DNA of 64,000 bases from Taudactylus pleione (taxonomy: Eukaryota; Chordata; Amphibia; Anura; Myobatrachidae): contig JAUIMM010000213.1 of the NCBI GenBank assembly GCA_031769625.1, positions 1 to 64,000 on the forward strand. The letters are read 5' to 3'. Shown here in pieces: positions 1 through 10,225 of the stretch. The notes beneath the pieces were generated by a model. It saw nothing but the letters and a program-made list of their open reading frames with translations, was not told the origin of the DNA and did no database searches. The number at the start of each line of letters is the position of its first letter. Position 1 is the first letter of the stretch. The translations under genes and the position numbers were made by a program.

Positions 1-100
1 ATAAATAAGTAAAATCAAAGTAGAGGTAAATTGATGTTTAAGCAGCTTATCTGGTTAGAAGAGAGAGTTAATTCTCCACAGTGCATGAGGCAACCAACAG

Positions 101-139
101 TCCCAACGCATTTCGTCTCTATGACTTCATCAAGGGGAT
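101..139 (-). ncRNA. Hammerhead-like motif, degenerate (U0)
   Basis: Read on the minus strand, a TTGATGA core (127-133) is followed by a GTC/GAC stem II (115-125), GAAA (111-114) and a short TGCGTT stem III. The ends TCCC and GGGA can pair as stem I. Hammerhead motifs with very short stem III are known in Penelope-like pLTRs. The first core position is U instead of the required C, so I expect little or no cleavage. Copies lie at 9646-9684, 19191-19229 and 28715-28753; the last has a change in stem II. Confidence 0.5.
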
Positions 140-440
140 AATGTACCAGTGTGGTGATCCTGTATTTATACCACACTATGAGTTCAATAGGGGTCAGGTG
201 TTCACCTTACTTCATGTATCTTAGGGAGATCTCAAAACAAAGTAATTTTGTAATCCAACAATTCATCAGCTAGAATGTTATGTATTGAAATGTTTCCCAT
301 AAAAATACTATTTTTGTAAGTTGTCAAACGGCGATCTTACAGGGTCCACTTCTCCCCTTTTCAACCTGGTTTCTGCCCTCACTTGTAGCATGTCATATCC
401 ATTCCCGGCAGCTGTATTAGTCCAGGGCGTGCGCTCTCAG

Positions 441-680
441 TCACTTCCGCATTGTCCCTCGTGTTTGGAGCTAACAACGAGACTTCCGCCAACCGCTTGT
501 TGACGTGTTCGGAGCTTGGCCGCGTCACTTCCGCCAACCCTTCTATCACTCAGCTCCAGAACGCGGCGTGTCACTTCAGCCCTCACTCTATAGACACGTG
601 ATGCTCTTCCGCCCCATTGTCTTCTTAGGACTTAGTATTTCCGCCCTTCTTTTCTGTATAGTGAGGATGACTTCCGCCCA
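441..680. promoter_or_regulatory. CpG-rich array of TTCCGC (ETS-like) motifs (U0)
   Basis: Seven TTCCGC-type motifs (one reads TTCAGC) start at 445, 484, 529, 575, 607, 639 and 672, mostly as ACTTCCGC. That is the complement of GCGGAAGT, the ETS/GABPA core. Spacing is 32-46 bp, and the last three intervals are 32-33 bp, so this is a degenerate minisatellite. The block is much richer in G+C and CpG than its surroundings. A promoter role for the retroelement is inference. Confidence 0.5.
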
Positions 681-689
681 TATGTAAAT

Positions 690-1640
690 AATTAATAGAT
701 TGTATCTTCAGTATTCTCTGAAACTAGAATAATAGAGGATAAATATTCCAGTTGGAGAAAATGCATTATTTTAATGTTAGATATATAAGTTAATTCACTA
801 AATACTTAGTCCGGGTATATCATTCTCTCTGAACATATATATGTTAGAATGGCAAATATATAGTGAAAATGTGGTATTTATTAGAATGATCCATATATTG
901 TAAAATCATCTTCTTTTTAATACACGTTGCATGCACCATATATCATCTTTCATTTCACCATGATAATTAATTTTTTTCATATTTTTAATTTTTTTCTTTT
1001 TTTTCCTTTTTTGTTCCTTCATTTTTATATATTGATGGACAATTGAGCCATAATTTAATACACTCATTTATTCATATGTATATTTATACATACATATGAA
1101 GATACACTTCTATTTGGATACACCATTCCTTCTTTCTCTTTTTATATCTATATTAACAGATTTTACTTTTATTCTTATTTCCATTTTTATTTCCACATAA
1201 TCACCTTCTTTATAATTATTTTTTCTTATGCATGACACCTACTTATTGCTAACACTCAATATATTTCAAACTCACTTACACATCATAGATGCATTTTTTC
1301 ACATCACATTTACCCTACACGGCTTTTACTTCTATTGTAATATTCTATTGTTTTATTTTACATTTTAATACATTATATGCTGATAATTTATTAGTACACT
1401 AAATCCATTTTCCTCTTTCATTATTTAATTCTCCCATTCCCTCCCAATGTTCCATTCCGTGACTAGCTTTATTCAACTACCTCCTCCCTATGAGTCGTTC
1501 TCCCTCTTCTCTATAATCCGGCCAATAAGGAGAGACATTATTAGGACCAACCAGGTAACATGTTACACTCAAATACAGGGCATGTGCCCTCTGATTGGCC
1601 GGCACACAGATTAAAGGTCATCTGTGTATATCATTTCACT
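690..1640 (+). repeat. AT-rich internal part of a PLE pLTR (U0)
   Basis: This is AT-rich sequence with T-rich tracts lying between the ETS-motif block and the plus-strand hammerhead-like motif. Its position matches the inner pLTR of the second PLE (53664-54290), which is also AT-rich, though I did not align the two base by base. No coding signal is seen. Confidence 0.55.
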
Positions 1641-1644
1641 GGCA

Positions 1645-1682
1645 TCTGACTGAGGAAGCAACAGTGAAATGCGTGTCTTAGA
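1645..1682 (+). ncRNA. Hammerhead-type ribozyme-like motif of a PLE pLTR (U0)
   Basis: Stem I is TCTGA (1645-1649) pairing with TTAGA (1678-1682), with one G-U pair. The core is CTGAGGA (1650-1656), then a short stem II region, GAAA (1666-1669), a minimal stem III and the cleavage triplet GTC (1675-1677). The order CUGANGA...GAAA...GUC matches the hammerhead core, and minimal forms are known in Penelope-like elements. Copies are at 11190-11227, 20735-20772 and 30259-30296. Activity is not shown by sequence alone. Confidence 0.6.
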
Positions 1683-2500
1683 CCCATGAATCCCACTGTG
1701 TACAGGCGGGATCCTTATCAGCAGCATGCTGTCAGGCTCTTTCTATGGCAGATTATATCCATTGGATGCCGGCTCCACATGAGAACACCCTGGTACCTCT
1801 TATTCTCACCCAGGCCAGGGCATGCATATGGGAAGATTGAGCAAGGACCCTCAATGTAAACCCACTGCTTAGCAGAGGGTGTGGTTGATGAGAATACTAT
1901 TTGACCTAGATGAGCTACATAATTATAATGAAAAAAATCACACCACTGATGGCCACCGCAAGATTTTCATCTAGAAAATACATTCACTCTTATTCTTGGA
2001 CAGCCCCCCAGACAAACGTCCTAATGATCCCTCCAAGTTACTTAAAGTAGCCAGATAGGATATGAATTGGGTGAGTTTGGAGCAGAGTGTTCATATTGAT
2101 AATGTTGTTTTGACCCAACCAAAATACTCATAAAGCCCTACACTCACGGAGATTGCACCTAAACAACTGAGGCATTGGCAGAAATAATTAACTTGAGATG
2201 GTCAACAAAGTGACTTGGAATAGTAACCCCCAGGATTTAATATGAAGGTGTGCCAAGTATAGGAGAAGGATTTGTGGAGAGTATGTGAGGAGTATATATG
2301 AGTGGGTCCAGTTTCCTGGAAACCAAACCCACCCAAACTTACCTGTTCCTGAGTAGATCCAGGTCCTGACTCTGATCTTCTCACCCGCTCTGGATCCAAA
2401 AACGGGGCAAAACACCATCTTTGCAGTGTTGAATCCCACATATTTTGGACCCGGAGTGCAGACTGGCAGATCCAACCAGCAGCCGCTACCATGGAGAGTG

Positions 2501-2550
2501 CATTCATTGGCTGAGAGAACCAAGCCCCCAGTTCTCTTAGCCAATGAATG
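2501..2550. repeat. 20-bp-stem hairpin
   Basis: The arm 2501-2520 and the arm 2531-2550 are reverse complements with one mismatch around a 10-base loop. They include ATTGG/CCAAT boxes in opposite orientation. The same hairpin is in U2 and U3. Confidence 0.8.
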
Positions 2551-2911
2551 CTCTCCCAATTTTTTAAGATAGAAGATCCTCCCAGGCTCACGGTCATTCA
2601 GGTAGTAGTGACCGTAAATCTCACTACTAAGTCTGTGGGCTGTGCAATTTGTGTTTTTTAAGAAGAACCTAGATGCTTACATGGACCCAACAGGACATGA
2701 CACAAGGGGTAGGTGAGTTTGGATTTTTTTATTACAGCGATTGTAGATGCTACTGGACAAGAGGACAGAATGGCTACATGGACTGAAGGTAAGTATTGTT
2801 GTGAGTGAGTGTGAATGTGTAATGAAATAATACAATATTCATGTCTGTGTCCTGTCTTTTTTTGACTATTTCATTTACAGAGGGATTAAAAGCACCAGCA
2901 GGCCCTTAATA

Positions 2912-2957
2912 CCCTGCTTGCTGGTACTTGTGGTTCTCCAAGTTCCAGCAAGCAGGG
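2912..2957. repeat. 13-bp-stem hairpin
   Basis: CCCTGCTTGCTGG (2912-2924) and its exact reverse complement (2945-2957) flank a 20-base loop. Related sequence occurs near 43870-43930. Confidence 0.7.
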
Positions 2958-3183
2958 CAGACTTGCTGGGACCTGTAGTCCACCTGTAAGAGACAATAGT
3001 ATTTTTGTAACTTTTATACCATGACCTCTGCACAAGGGGTGCTGAGCATAGCCCCAGGCAATCATTCTGAGCCTGGGGTGTCCCAGGCAAGGAGGTCCCC
3101 TTTACTGTGCTTCAGCTGTGGGTACCAATATAAGCATGTCCCCTGGGTGTGGAATTACATCCCCGCTAGAAAAAGTCCAGTGT

Positions 3184-3346
3184 TGGTCTTGTAAAATATG
3201 GTGAACCCCTAAGTCATTTTTCCCCATATTTTACACAACCAGGACTGGCTCAGGAGCCTGGTGCTGGTTATATAAAATATGGTAGACCCTTACGTCATTT
3301 TCTCCATATTATACACAACCAGGACTGGCTCAAAAAAGCCTGGTGC
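3184..3346. repeat. 81/82-bp tandem dimer
   Basis: Two head-to-tail copies (3184-3264 and 3265-3346) share TAAAATATGG, CCATATT, ACACAACCAGGACTGGCTCA and GCCTGGTGC. They differ at scattered positions, so the duplication is older than the array. Confidence 0.85.
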
Positions 3347-3830
3347 TGGTTGAGCCTTTGCTTTTAGGGGGATCCCCTTGCATTGTATTCCCAGGCTTCT
3401 GCAAACATGCTGTGCGCTGGTCAAAATTGACTGTAGATGACTGGAAATGAATGTTATTGAGATTAATAATACTTTAGGAAGAACAACAAGCCAAAATGAT
3501 GTGATTTTAGCAGTTTTTATCATTTTTAAAAAAAAAATACAGATCCAAAATGAAAACCAAAACCTGTGAGGGCAGTTTTGGCAAAACCAAAATACAAAGT
3601 TAATATAGATCCAAAACCAAAACAATGGGGTTGGCACACATCTCTAGTGAGGTGTGGAAAGGTTGAGTGCAGTAGAGATTATGCCTCATCCCATTAGAAA
3701 TTTTGTCCATTAGATATTTTCTGTCTAAAATTGATTGGAAATATCCATTTCTGATTCTGCTGTCAATCTGTGGCTGATTCAATGCACTGCAAAAATCACT
3801 ATGATCTGTGCAGGCTTTGGGCAACATTTT

Positions 3831-4186
3831 CTTAGAGGCGGGTTCTAAACCCCGGCTGTTTGGTGGTGGTGTGACGGCAGGTTCTATTCTGTTGTAAACC
3901 TTGGGGGTTTGCTGGCAGTTTTGCAGTGGTTTCTAAATGATGACCCTGTTCTATTCTTTTCTAAAATGTGTTTTGACGACAGTTTTGCAGTGGTTTTGGC
4001 CTTAGTAAATCTGTAGATAGTCAAACCACCGCCAAACCACCATCACAACACATTATAATAGAATAGAACAGAGTTGTCATTTAGAAACTGCTGCAAAACC
4101 ACCACCAACCCCCCGGGGTTTAGAACAGAATAGAACCTGCCATCAAACTGCCACCAAACCGCCGGAGTTTAAAACCCACCGCTTAG
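3831..4186. mobile_element. Fold-back (palindromic) MITE-like element
   Basis: The left arm (3831-4006) and the right arm (4026-4186) are imperfect inverted repeats around a short centre; for example GGTTCTATTCTGTT on the left pairs with AACAGAATAGAACC on the right. It has no coding content. It lies about 40 bp from the truncated end of the minus-strand PLE. Target duplication is not clear, so the superfamily is unknown. Copies are at 13376-13731 and 22921-23276. Confidence 0.75.
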
Positions 4187-4228
4187 TAAATTTTGCCCTT
4201 TGTTAGGATACAAATAGTTTGTTTTAAA

Positions 4229-7149
4229 TTAAATGGTGAGGTCTTGACTTTTCACCAGGTAAGCCTCTTCAGTTGTACAGTTTCTTCTTAGTCTAAGAAC
4301 CTCGCTCTTTGGTAAGTTTTTAATGGTGGGCGGAAAATGGTCACTGATACTATGCAGGAGGCTGTTTATAGCTGTTTCCTCTCTGAATAATTCTGTGAGG
4401 AGGTGTCCCTCATTATCCATGAATAGATGTAAATCTAAAAAGGTGGCTTGATCTTTGCTGATAGTATAAGTTAGTTTCAAATTAATAGAATTCTCATTCA
4501 GTTCATGGATGAAGGTGAGTAAATCATTAAGAGTTTCCATTCCATATCATAAAAATATCATCAATATATCTTAGCCACATGGTTATATGGCTAGTAAACT
4601 GTTTGTTAATCTCATTGAAACTATCTCTCTCTCCCACCATCCGATGAACAGGTTGGCATACATGGGCACACAAGTTGTGGCCATCGCTATTCCCTGAATC
4701 TGCAAGAAGAATTTGTCATCAAAAGTGAAGAAATTTTTATGTAGGAAGACCTCCAGTAGGTAGAACAGGAACACCTTAAAGCCATTCATCCCTTCCATTA
4801 ATAGGAAGTATCTGATCACTGAGATGCCAATGTCATGTTTGATGCTCATATAGAGGGAATCAACATTCAGTGTGACCAAGAGTTGATCTTCCTAAAGTTG
4901 TATGTCATTTATTTTTCAAAGAACATCCCTAGTGTCTTGAACGTAGGATGGTAAAGTCTTAACATGATGTCATAATTGTTGGTCTAGGAAGATACTGGCC
5001 TGTTCTGACAGTCCCCCAATTCCAGAGACAATTGGTCATCCCAGAGTGTTGCTCAAGTCCTTTTGGACTTTAGGTAACATGTAGAAGGTAGGTGTTTTCG
5101 GGTTATCCACAAGTAAGAAGGCATGTTCTTGTTTAATAATGGTACCTTTTTTAAAGGCTTCTTTAATGAGTTTGTGGTATAATAGATTGAAAAGTTCTGT
5201 AGGGTTAAAGATTATTTGTTTATAACAGGTCTTCTCATATAGTTGCCTATAAGCTTCTCTTAGGTACATATCCTTGGGCCAAAGGACTATGGGCCTCATT
5301 CAGAGGCGGTCATTAGATGCAAGCGGTCACTCTGAATCAGGGCGGCCGCTTGCTTCCTGAACAGCCACCTCCTTGTCGATCATTAAGCTGTGGGTTTTCA
5401 CCCACAGCTCTAATGACCGACATGGGTCGTTAGACCATCGTGACCATCGGGGCTTATGACCAGACCCTAGGGTAGGGTCTGGGCACTCGTAAGCCCCAGG
5501 GAGCTTCCTGCTCTAATCGAGCAGGAAGTTCCCCACTGACATCAGCAATGATGTCAGTGGGGCTGCCCCCAAATGGCAAGCATTCCGACTGGAATGCCTC
5601 CGTTTGGCCAGGCACACCCCTTGCCCGCCCAGCAAATGGGGCGAGCTGTCACTCAACATTGACAGCTCACCCCATCTGCTACGAGACCCCTAACGACGGA
5701 GCGCCCATTGTCAGCCGAGTCTCACGCATGCACACGACGGAGCTGGCTCTGTAGTGCGCATGCGCTGTGGGGCAACATCGAGTCAGTTGTGAGGGCTCAG
5801 CAGTCACGACCAACTCTGAATGAGCTCCTATGTTTCCCCCTTTGTCTGATGGTTTAATGAGTACATCATCCCACTCTTTTGTTTTGTTAAGTGCTTGTCT
5901 CTCATCCTGATTAAGGTTGTCACCTAAATAATGGATAGTACTTTTATCCCTCTGTACTTTGTCCATATCACAAGAGATTAGTTCTAAAAAAATATCTTAA
6001 CCCCTGGACAGCTTGTATCTCGTGGTGTAAAGGTACTCTTCTTTTTACAGATGTTACTTCATGTAGCATAGATTTCTATGGGACTATTAGAGGGTTCATT
6101 TAATCCCATAAATTCTTCTAAATCAGCTACAGCATGTAGTTCCTCATCTGTATGTAAGGGTGAAGGAATATCTTCAAAGGATGGTTCAATAGCTTCTGTA
6201 TTGTATGTAATTGGTTTATATGAGAAAAATTTCTTAAGTAATAGTTTACGTCCAAACAGACGTAAGTCTTTTTCCCATGTAACTCTATTGAATGACATAT
6301 TAGGAGAAAAAGACAGCCCTGTACAAAGAACTTTCATTTCAGTTATGGTGAGACACTTTGAGAATAGGTTTGATAACTTTGAAATTGGGTGTTTCCTCTA
6401 GTTCTTCTTGCAGGTTCTGGATGACTGTCTTTGGGGTATGGGGGAATCCCATGTCCTTATGTCTCATCCCCTTCTTATTGCCTCTCCTCGTCCTCCTCCT
6501 TTTCCCACTCACACTCCTGCTTTTTTCTAAGAAAGGAAATGTGGTCCTTCGAAGTGGTGATGTGAGTTCTTCCATACTAGAGGACTTTGTTTCAGAGGAG
6601 CTATAGCCTGTGGGATGTTTGTATTCTCTATTGACAGTGTGCGACTTCCACTTAAAAATGTTACCCTGAGAGAAATCCCTTTTATCTCTAATGAATTTGC
6701 TCTGTTTTCTTTCTATAAGGGTTTCCTCATAAGTATGTAGGTCTTCCTTAATTTTTTCAAATTATCTCTAGAATTTGGTGCCTTTTTCCCACTCTTCAAG
6801 TGTTTTGCCCAAGGCATCAACCTCTTTATTCACTTCTTCTAATATAAGAAGGTTATGTTTTAGTAAGATATTCATAAGCTCTTAAGAGCATTTTAATAGG
6901 GAGGCTTCCCAATCATTTTTGAGAGTACTGGTGGCGAGTTCAAATGTAGGGAAGATCTGAGGACTTAATCCGCGGGGCACAATTTTTTGCTTTAAGTAAT
7001 TCTCTGTCATTGTAAAAGTTAGATTTTTTTATATCTTCATCCCAATTAGATTCATGAGATAGTTCTGCTAGTACATTGGGGAAAATACTATTGGGTACTT
7101 CAATAGTTTTTCGTTTAGAGCTTAGTTCATTTTTAAGGTTAAATGCCAT
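4229..7149 (-). pseudogene. Penelope-like element ORF, 3'-truncated, minus strand (U1)
   Basis: Reading down from 7149, this carries the N-terminal region, the finger region of the reverse transcriptase (DKGGN near 5835-5850; FYMLPKV near 5070) and the RT core to about 60 residues past the catalytic motif. The GIY-YIG endonuclease is missing because the sequence ends at 4229. Frames are broken many times and a 538-bp MITE interrupts the coding sequence between GGN and VLWP. PLE reverse transcriptases are related to telomerase and prime on nicked DNA or chromosome ends. The parallel intact order is seen at 53400-49955. It is a dead copy, and its RT core is an inverted repeat of 7863-8340. Confidence 0.85.
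5291..5828 (-). mobile_element. Harbinger-like multi-hairpin MITE (copy A, U1)
   Basis: Terminal repeats GGGCCTCATTCAGAG and CTCTGAATGAGCTCC bound 538 bp, flanked by the 3-bp duplication TAT (5288-5290, 5829-5831). Inside is a chain of local hairpins, such as the 14-bp stem CCCCACTGACATCA (5531-5544) pairing with 5549-5562. It has no coding potential. The 3-bp duplication and GGG start fit PIF/Harbinger, although that superfamily usually targets TWA. Relative to copies at 33213, 51662 and 57713 this copy is inverted. Internal sequence is closest to the copy at 57713. Confidence 0.75.
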
Positions 7150-7480
7150 ATTATGTTGTTACTTCAGTAAAAGTGTAACAATAATGACAGGTATAGATCA
7201 AAACAATATTTGTTTGTGTGAGTGATGTGTGCATAGTATATCACATAGAGTCTAGAGCTATCCATGCATCAAAAGGAAGAAACTGGGATAACCCAGAAAA
7301 ATATTCACATAAACCTAAGGAAAAGGGAATATGGAAATTCGAGCACAGGATTAAGAAATGATGTGTGATAATATTATTGAAATGGATCAGTCCACAATTA
7401 TCATGATTAAACCCTAATACGGGTATCATATGTATCAAACTTGGAGGTGCCCCCCTTGAGAGTATGGGTATGCAAACGTG
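7150..7480 (-). mobile_element. PLE 5' leader (U1)
   Basis: This sequence lies between the minus-strand PLE coding start and the outer end of a pLTR. Around 7443-7480 it resembles the reverse complement of 55583-55620, the leader kept at the right end of the second PLE. No coding signal is seen. Copies are at 16695-17025 and 26219-26549. Confidence 0.6.
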
Positions 7481-7862
7481 GTTTAAGAAGAAAAGAAGAA
7501 AACTCTCTTTTTTGGGGGCACACTTTTGAAAAATTGTGTATCAGATAAGTTAATAAATAACTTTTATTAAATATACATTAAAAACTCCATACCTGCCACA
7601 GTGTACCCCTGCAGTGTGCATCACTGTAAGGGAGTGAAATTGTGTATCACATAAATTCATAAATAACCTTTATTAAATATGCATTAAAAACTCTGTACCT
7701 ACCACAGTGTACCCATGCAGTGTGGGTCACAGCAAGGGAGTATCACCAAACAAAAAGCAAACACATGGAATTACAATTAAAAGTAATATCACAAATTCTG
7801 AAGGATGAGTGAAATATTACAGTTTGGTATCAAAAATTCAGTAATGGTGTGATCATTTCGAT
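7481..7862 (-). repeat. Partial PLE pLTR with ~105-bp tandem dimer (U1)
   Basis: Read on the minus strand this matches the outer end of the pLTR at 31230-31646. It contains two copies of a ~105-bp block (about 7535-7639 and 7640-7744), each with AATAAA-like sequence in the sense orientation and CACAGTGTACCC. The pLTR is cut at 7862, where it joins PLE coding sequence of the opposite strand. The second PLE has a single copy of this block near 48100-48170. Confidence 0.75.
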
Positions 7863-9170
7863 GACAAATTCTTCTTGCAGATTCAGGGAATAGCGATGGG
7901 CATGACATGTGCGCCCATATATGCCAGCCTGTTCCTCGGATTGTGGGAGAGAGCGATAGTCTTCAATGAGATTAATGAACGGTTTACTAGCCATATAACC
8001 ACGTGGCTAAGATATATTGATGATATTTTTATGATATGGCATGGATACTCTAATGATTTTCTCACCTTTATCGATGAACTGAATGAGAATTAAATTAATT
8101 TGAAACTAACATATACTATCAGCAAAGATCAAGCCACCTTTTTAGAATTACATCTATTCACGGATAATGAGGGACACCTCCTCACAGAATTATTCAGAAA
8201 GGAAACAGGTATAAACAGCCTCCTGCATAGTAGCAGTGACCATTTTCCGCCCACCATTAAAAAATTACCAAAGGGTGAGTTTCTTAGTCTAAGAAGAAAC
8301 TGTACAACCGAAGAGGCTTACCTGGTGAAAAGTCAAGACCTCACCACACGCTTGCTCAATAGAGGCTATAGAAACAAAATGATCAAAACTGCCAAACATC
8401 AGGCCCTAAAACCCAATAGACAAACCCTGATTTTCTCCAATAATAAATCTAAGGAGACTACAATACAAGTACGTAACAAATGGCAAGATCTTCAAAAGAT
8501 CATTACACATAAGCACATCCTACTTATGGATGATGACCTGAAGAAATCTCTGGAAAATAAACCCACTTTTAGTTGGCGGAGATTCCAAAATCTCAGGGAT
8601 AAATTGGTTGAGTCATTATGTAGAAAATCTCAGAAGACAGTCTAAATTAAGAGGGACTTTCCCCTGCAGTAAATGTAAAGCTTGTGGATACATCATGAAA
8701 AAAGACAGAGTGACCGAGAGATACAGCCAAAATATTGACATTAAACAATTCATCAATTGCAACATCATGGGGGTTATATACTGCCTGGAGTGCAGTTGTA
8801 ATTTCAGTTATATAGGCATGACTACTCGCTTTTTCAAACAAAGAATCCTGGAGCATTAAAAATGCCAGAAGTGACCTCACAAAAATGAAGAAATGAACAT
8901 CTGTCGCCAGACATTTTTTGAAACATCAAAATGGAGCAACCCAGGATTTGAACACATCAGACTAGGCATCATAGGCAGTAATCTGACAAGGGCATTACTT
9001 CAACTTAAGAATGAATGGACCTTTAGGCTCAATACTGTGAGCCCCAATGGACTTAATGAAATGATAAACTATAGTACATTTTTACCAAGAAATGGATGGG
9101 TACAGCACCACTACCTGTATATCTTACTGAGTGGGCCAAGTATAGTGTATATAAAATATAGTTTATAGCA
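7863..9170 (+). pseudogene. Penelope-like element ORF, 5'-truncated, plus strand (U1)
   Basis: The fragment starts inside the RT core. The catalytic YIDD motif is at 8013-8024, followed by the thumb/linker (8100-8645) and the GIY-YIG endonuclease (about 8608-8856). The endonuclease has CSKCKAC Zn-binding cysteines, GVIY...YIG and KQRILEH, with the catalytic Arg and Glu retained. A stop follows EH, and C-terminal sequence resumes in another frame at 8893-9168. A stop also lies after NEN at 8094. Everything before the RT core is missing because the fragment is fused to an inverted pLTR at 7862/7863. Read with the downstream pLTR, it is the 3' half of a PLE insertion. Confidence 0.88.
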
Positions 9171-9640
9171 ACAGGGCCTATTAGTGTTCCGGCATCAGCT
9201 CTGAGTCAATAGTGTAGTACCAGTGTGAGTATTTTAAAGACAGTGAAAAAAGTGAATTGACAATCAGGCAACTAGTTTGCTATATGTGTTTAACCATAAA
9301 TGGTAAATGATACAATATAACCCAAATGAGTTATTCATTTCAAGTGCAGTGTTAATCTGATTATAACTTAAAACATATAGGAGAGTGTACTCCAGGCTAA
9401 ATAATAAATAAAGTATACCAATTTATAGGTAACAAAAGTGCTAGTGCAAAATTAAATATGATTAAAATTTTGACAATTTATTAATAAAAAATACATAAAA
9501 AATGAATGAATGTGACCATATAAAAATAATGACTGGCAGTAAAAAATAAATAAGTAAAATCAAAGTAGAGGTAAATTGATGTTTAAGCAGCTTATCTGGT
9601 TAGAAGAGAGAGTTAATTCTCCACAGTGCATGAGGCAACC
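9171..9640. repeat. PLE 3' region and outer part of a second, minus-oriented pLTR-like piece (U1)
   Basis: This AT-rich sequence follows the PLE coding end. Around 9430-9540 it has runs such as TTATTAATAAAAAATACAT, resembling the polyadenylation-side end of a pLTR read on the minus strand. It leads to the minus-strand hammerhead-like motif at 9646. I infer a solo pLTR of another PLE family, but I could not fix its ends. Copies are at 18716-19185 and 28240-28709. Confidence 0.4.
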
Positions 9641-9645
9641 AACAG

Positions 9646-9684
9646 TCCCAACGCATTTCGTCTCTATGACTTCATCAAGGGGAT
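9646..9684 (-). ncRNA. Hammerhead-like motif, degenerate (U1)
   Basis: This has the same structure as 101-139: TTGATGA core, GTC/GAC stem II, GAAA and a short stem III on the minus strand, with the first core base changed from C to U. Confidence 0.5.
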
Positions 9685-9985
9685 AATGTACCAGTGTGGT
9701 GATCCTGTATTTATACCACACTATGAGTTCAATAGGGGTCAGGTGTTCACCTTACTTCATGTATCTTAGGGAGATCTCAAAACAAAGTAATTTTGTAATC
9801 CAACAATTCATCAGCTAGAATGTTATGTATTGAAATGTTTCCCATAAAAATACTATTTTTGTAAGTTGTCAAACGGCGATCTTACAGGGTCCACTTCTCC
9901 CCTTTTCAACCTGGTTTCTGCCCTCACTTGTAGCATGTCATATCCATTCCCGGCAGCTGTATTAGTCCAGGGCGTGCGCTCTCAG

Positions 9986-10225
9986 TCACTTCCGCATTGT
10001 CCCTCGTGTTTGGAGCTAACAACGAGACTTCCGCCAACCGCTTGTTGACGTGTTCGGAGCTTGGCCGCGTCACTTCCGCCAACCCTTCTATCACTCAGCT
10101 CCAGAACGCGGCGTGTCACTTCAGCCCTCACTCTATAGACACGTGATGCTCTTCCGCCCCATTGTCTTCTTAGGACTTAGTATTTCCACCCTTCTTTTCT
10201 GTATAGTGAGGATGACTTCCGCCCA
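9986..10225. promoter_or_regulatory. CpG-rich array of ETS-like motifs (U1)
   Basis: Seven TTCCGC-type motifs are spaced as in 441-680. One difference from U0 is a CpG transition near 10189, where TTCCGCCC becomes TTCCACCC, so one ETS-like site is lost in this copy. The array sits between the minus-strand and plus-strand hammerhead-like motifs. Confidence 0.5.

Larger units (their letters stand above)
1..1807. repeat. Tail of an upstream 9.5-kb array unit (U0)
   Basis: This stretch is nearly identical to 9546-11352, 19091-20897 and 28615-30421, so it is the last part of a unit that began left of the window. It holds a minus-strand hammerhead-like motif, a CpG-rich ETS-motif array, a long AT-rich stretch and a plus-strand hammerhead-like motif. 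No real coding region is seen. The sequence stops matching the final copy after 1807, which defines the unit border. Confidence 0.95.
1808..3830. repeat. Older repeat block at the start of U1
   Basis: This block is not related to the PLE. It contains a 20-bp-stem hairpin (2501-2550), a 13-bp-stem hairpin (2912-2957), an 81/82-bp tandem dimer (3184-3346) and a CCAAAACC-rich tract (3530-3640). The part around 2750-3000 resembles 43740-43960, so it is a dispersed repeat. Open frames on the minus strand here show no recognisable domain and I do not call them genes. Copies are at 11353-13375 and 20898-22920. Confidence 0.6.

Noticed and set aside
2188..2597. Two overlapping minus-strand open frames of 123 and 131 codons, repeated in each array unit
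   Set aside because: They overlap in different frames, show no known domain, and persist only because the units are near-identical copies.
6078..6606. Plus-strand open frames of 107 and 82 codons, repeated in all units
   Set aside because: They are antisense to the real PLE coding remnant on the minus strand.
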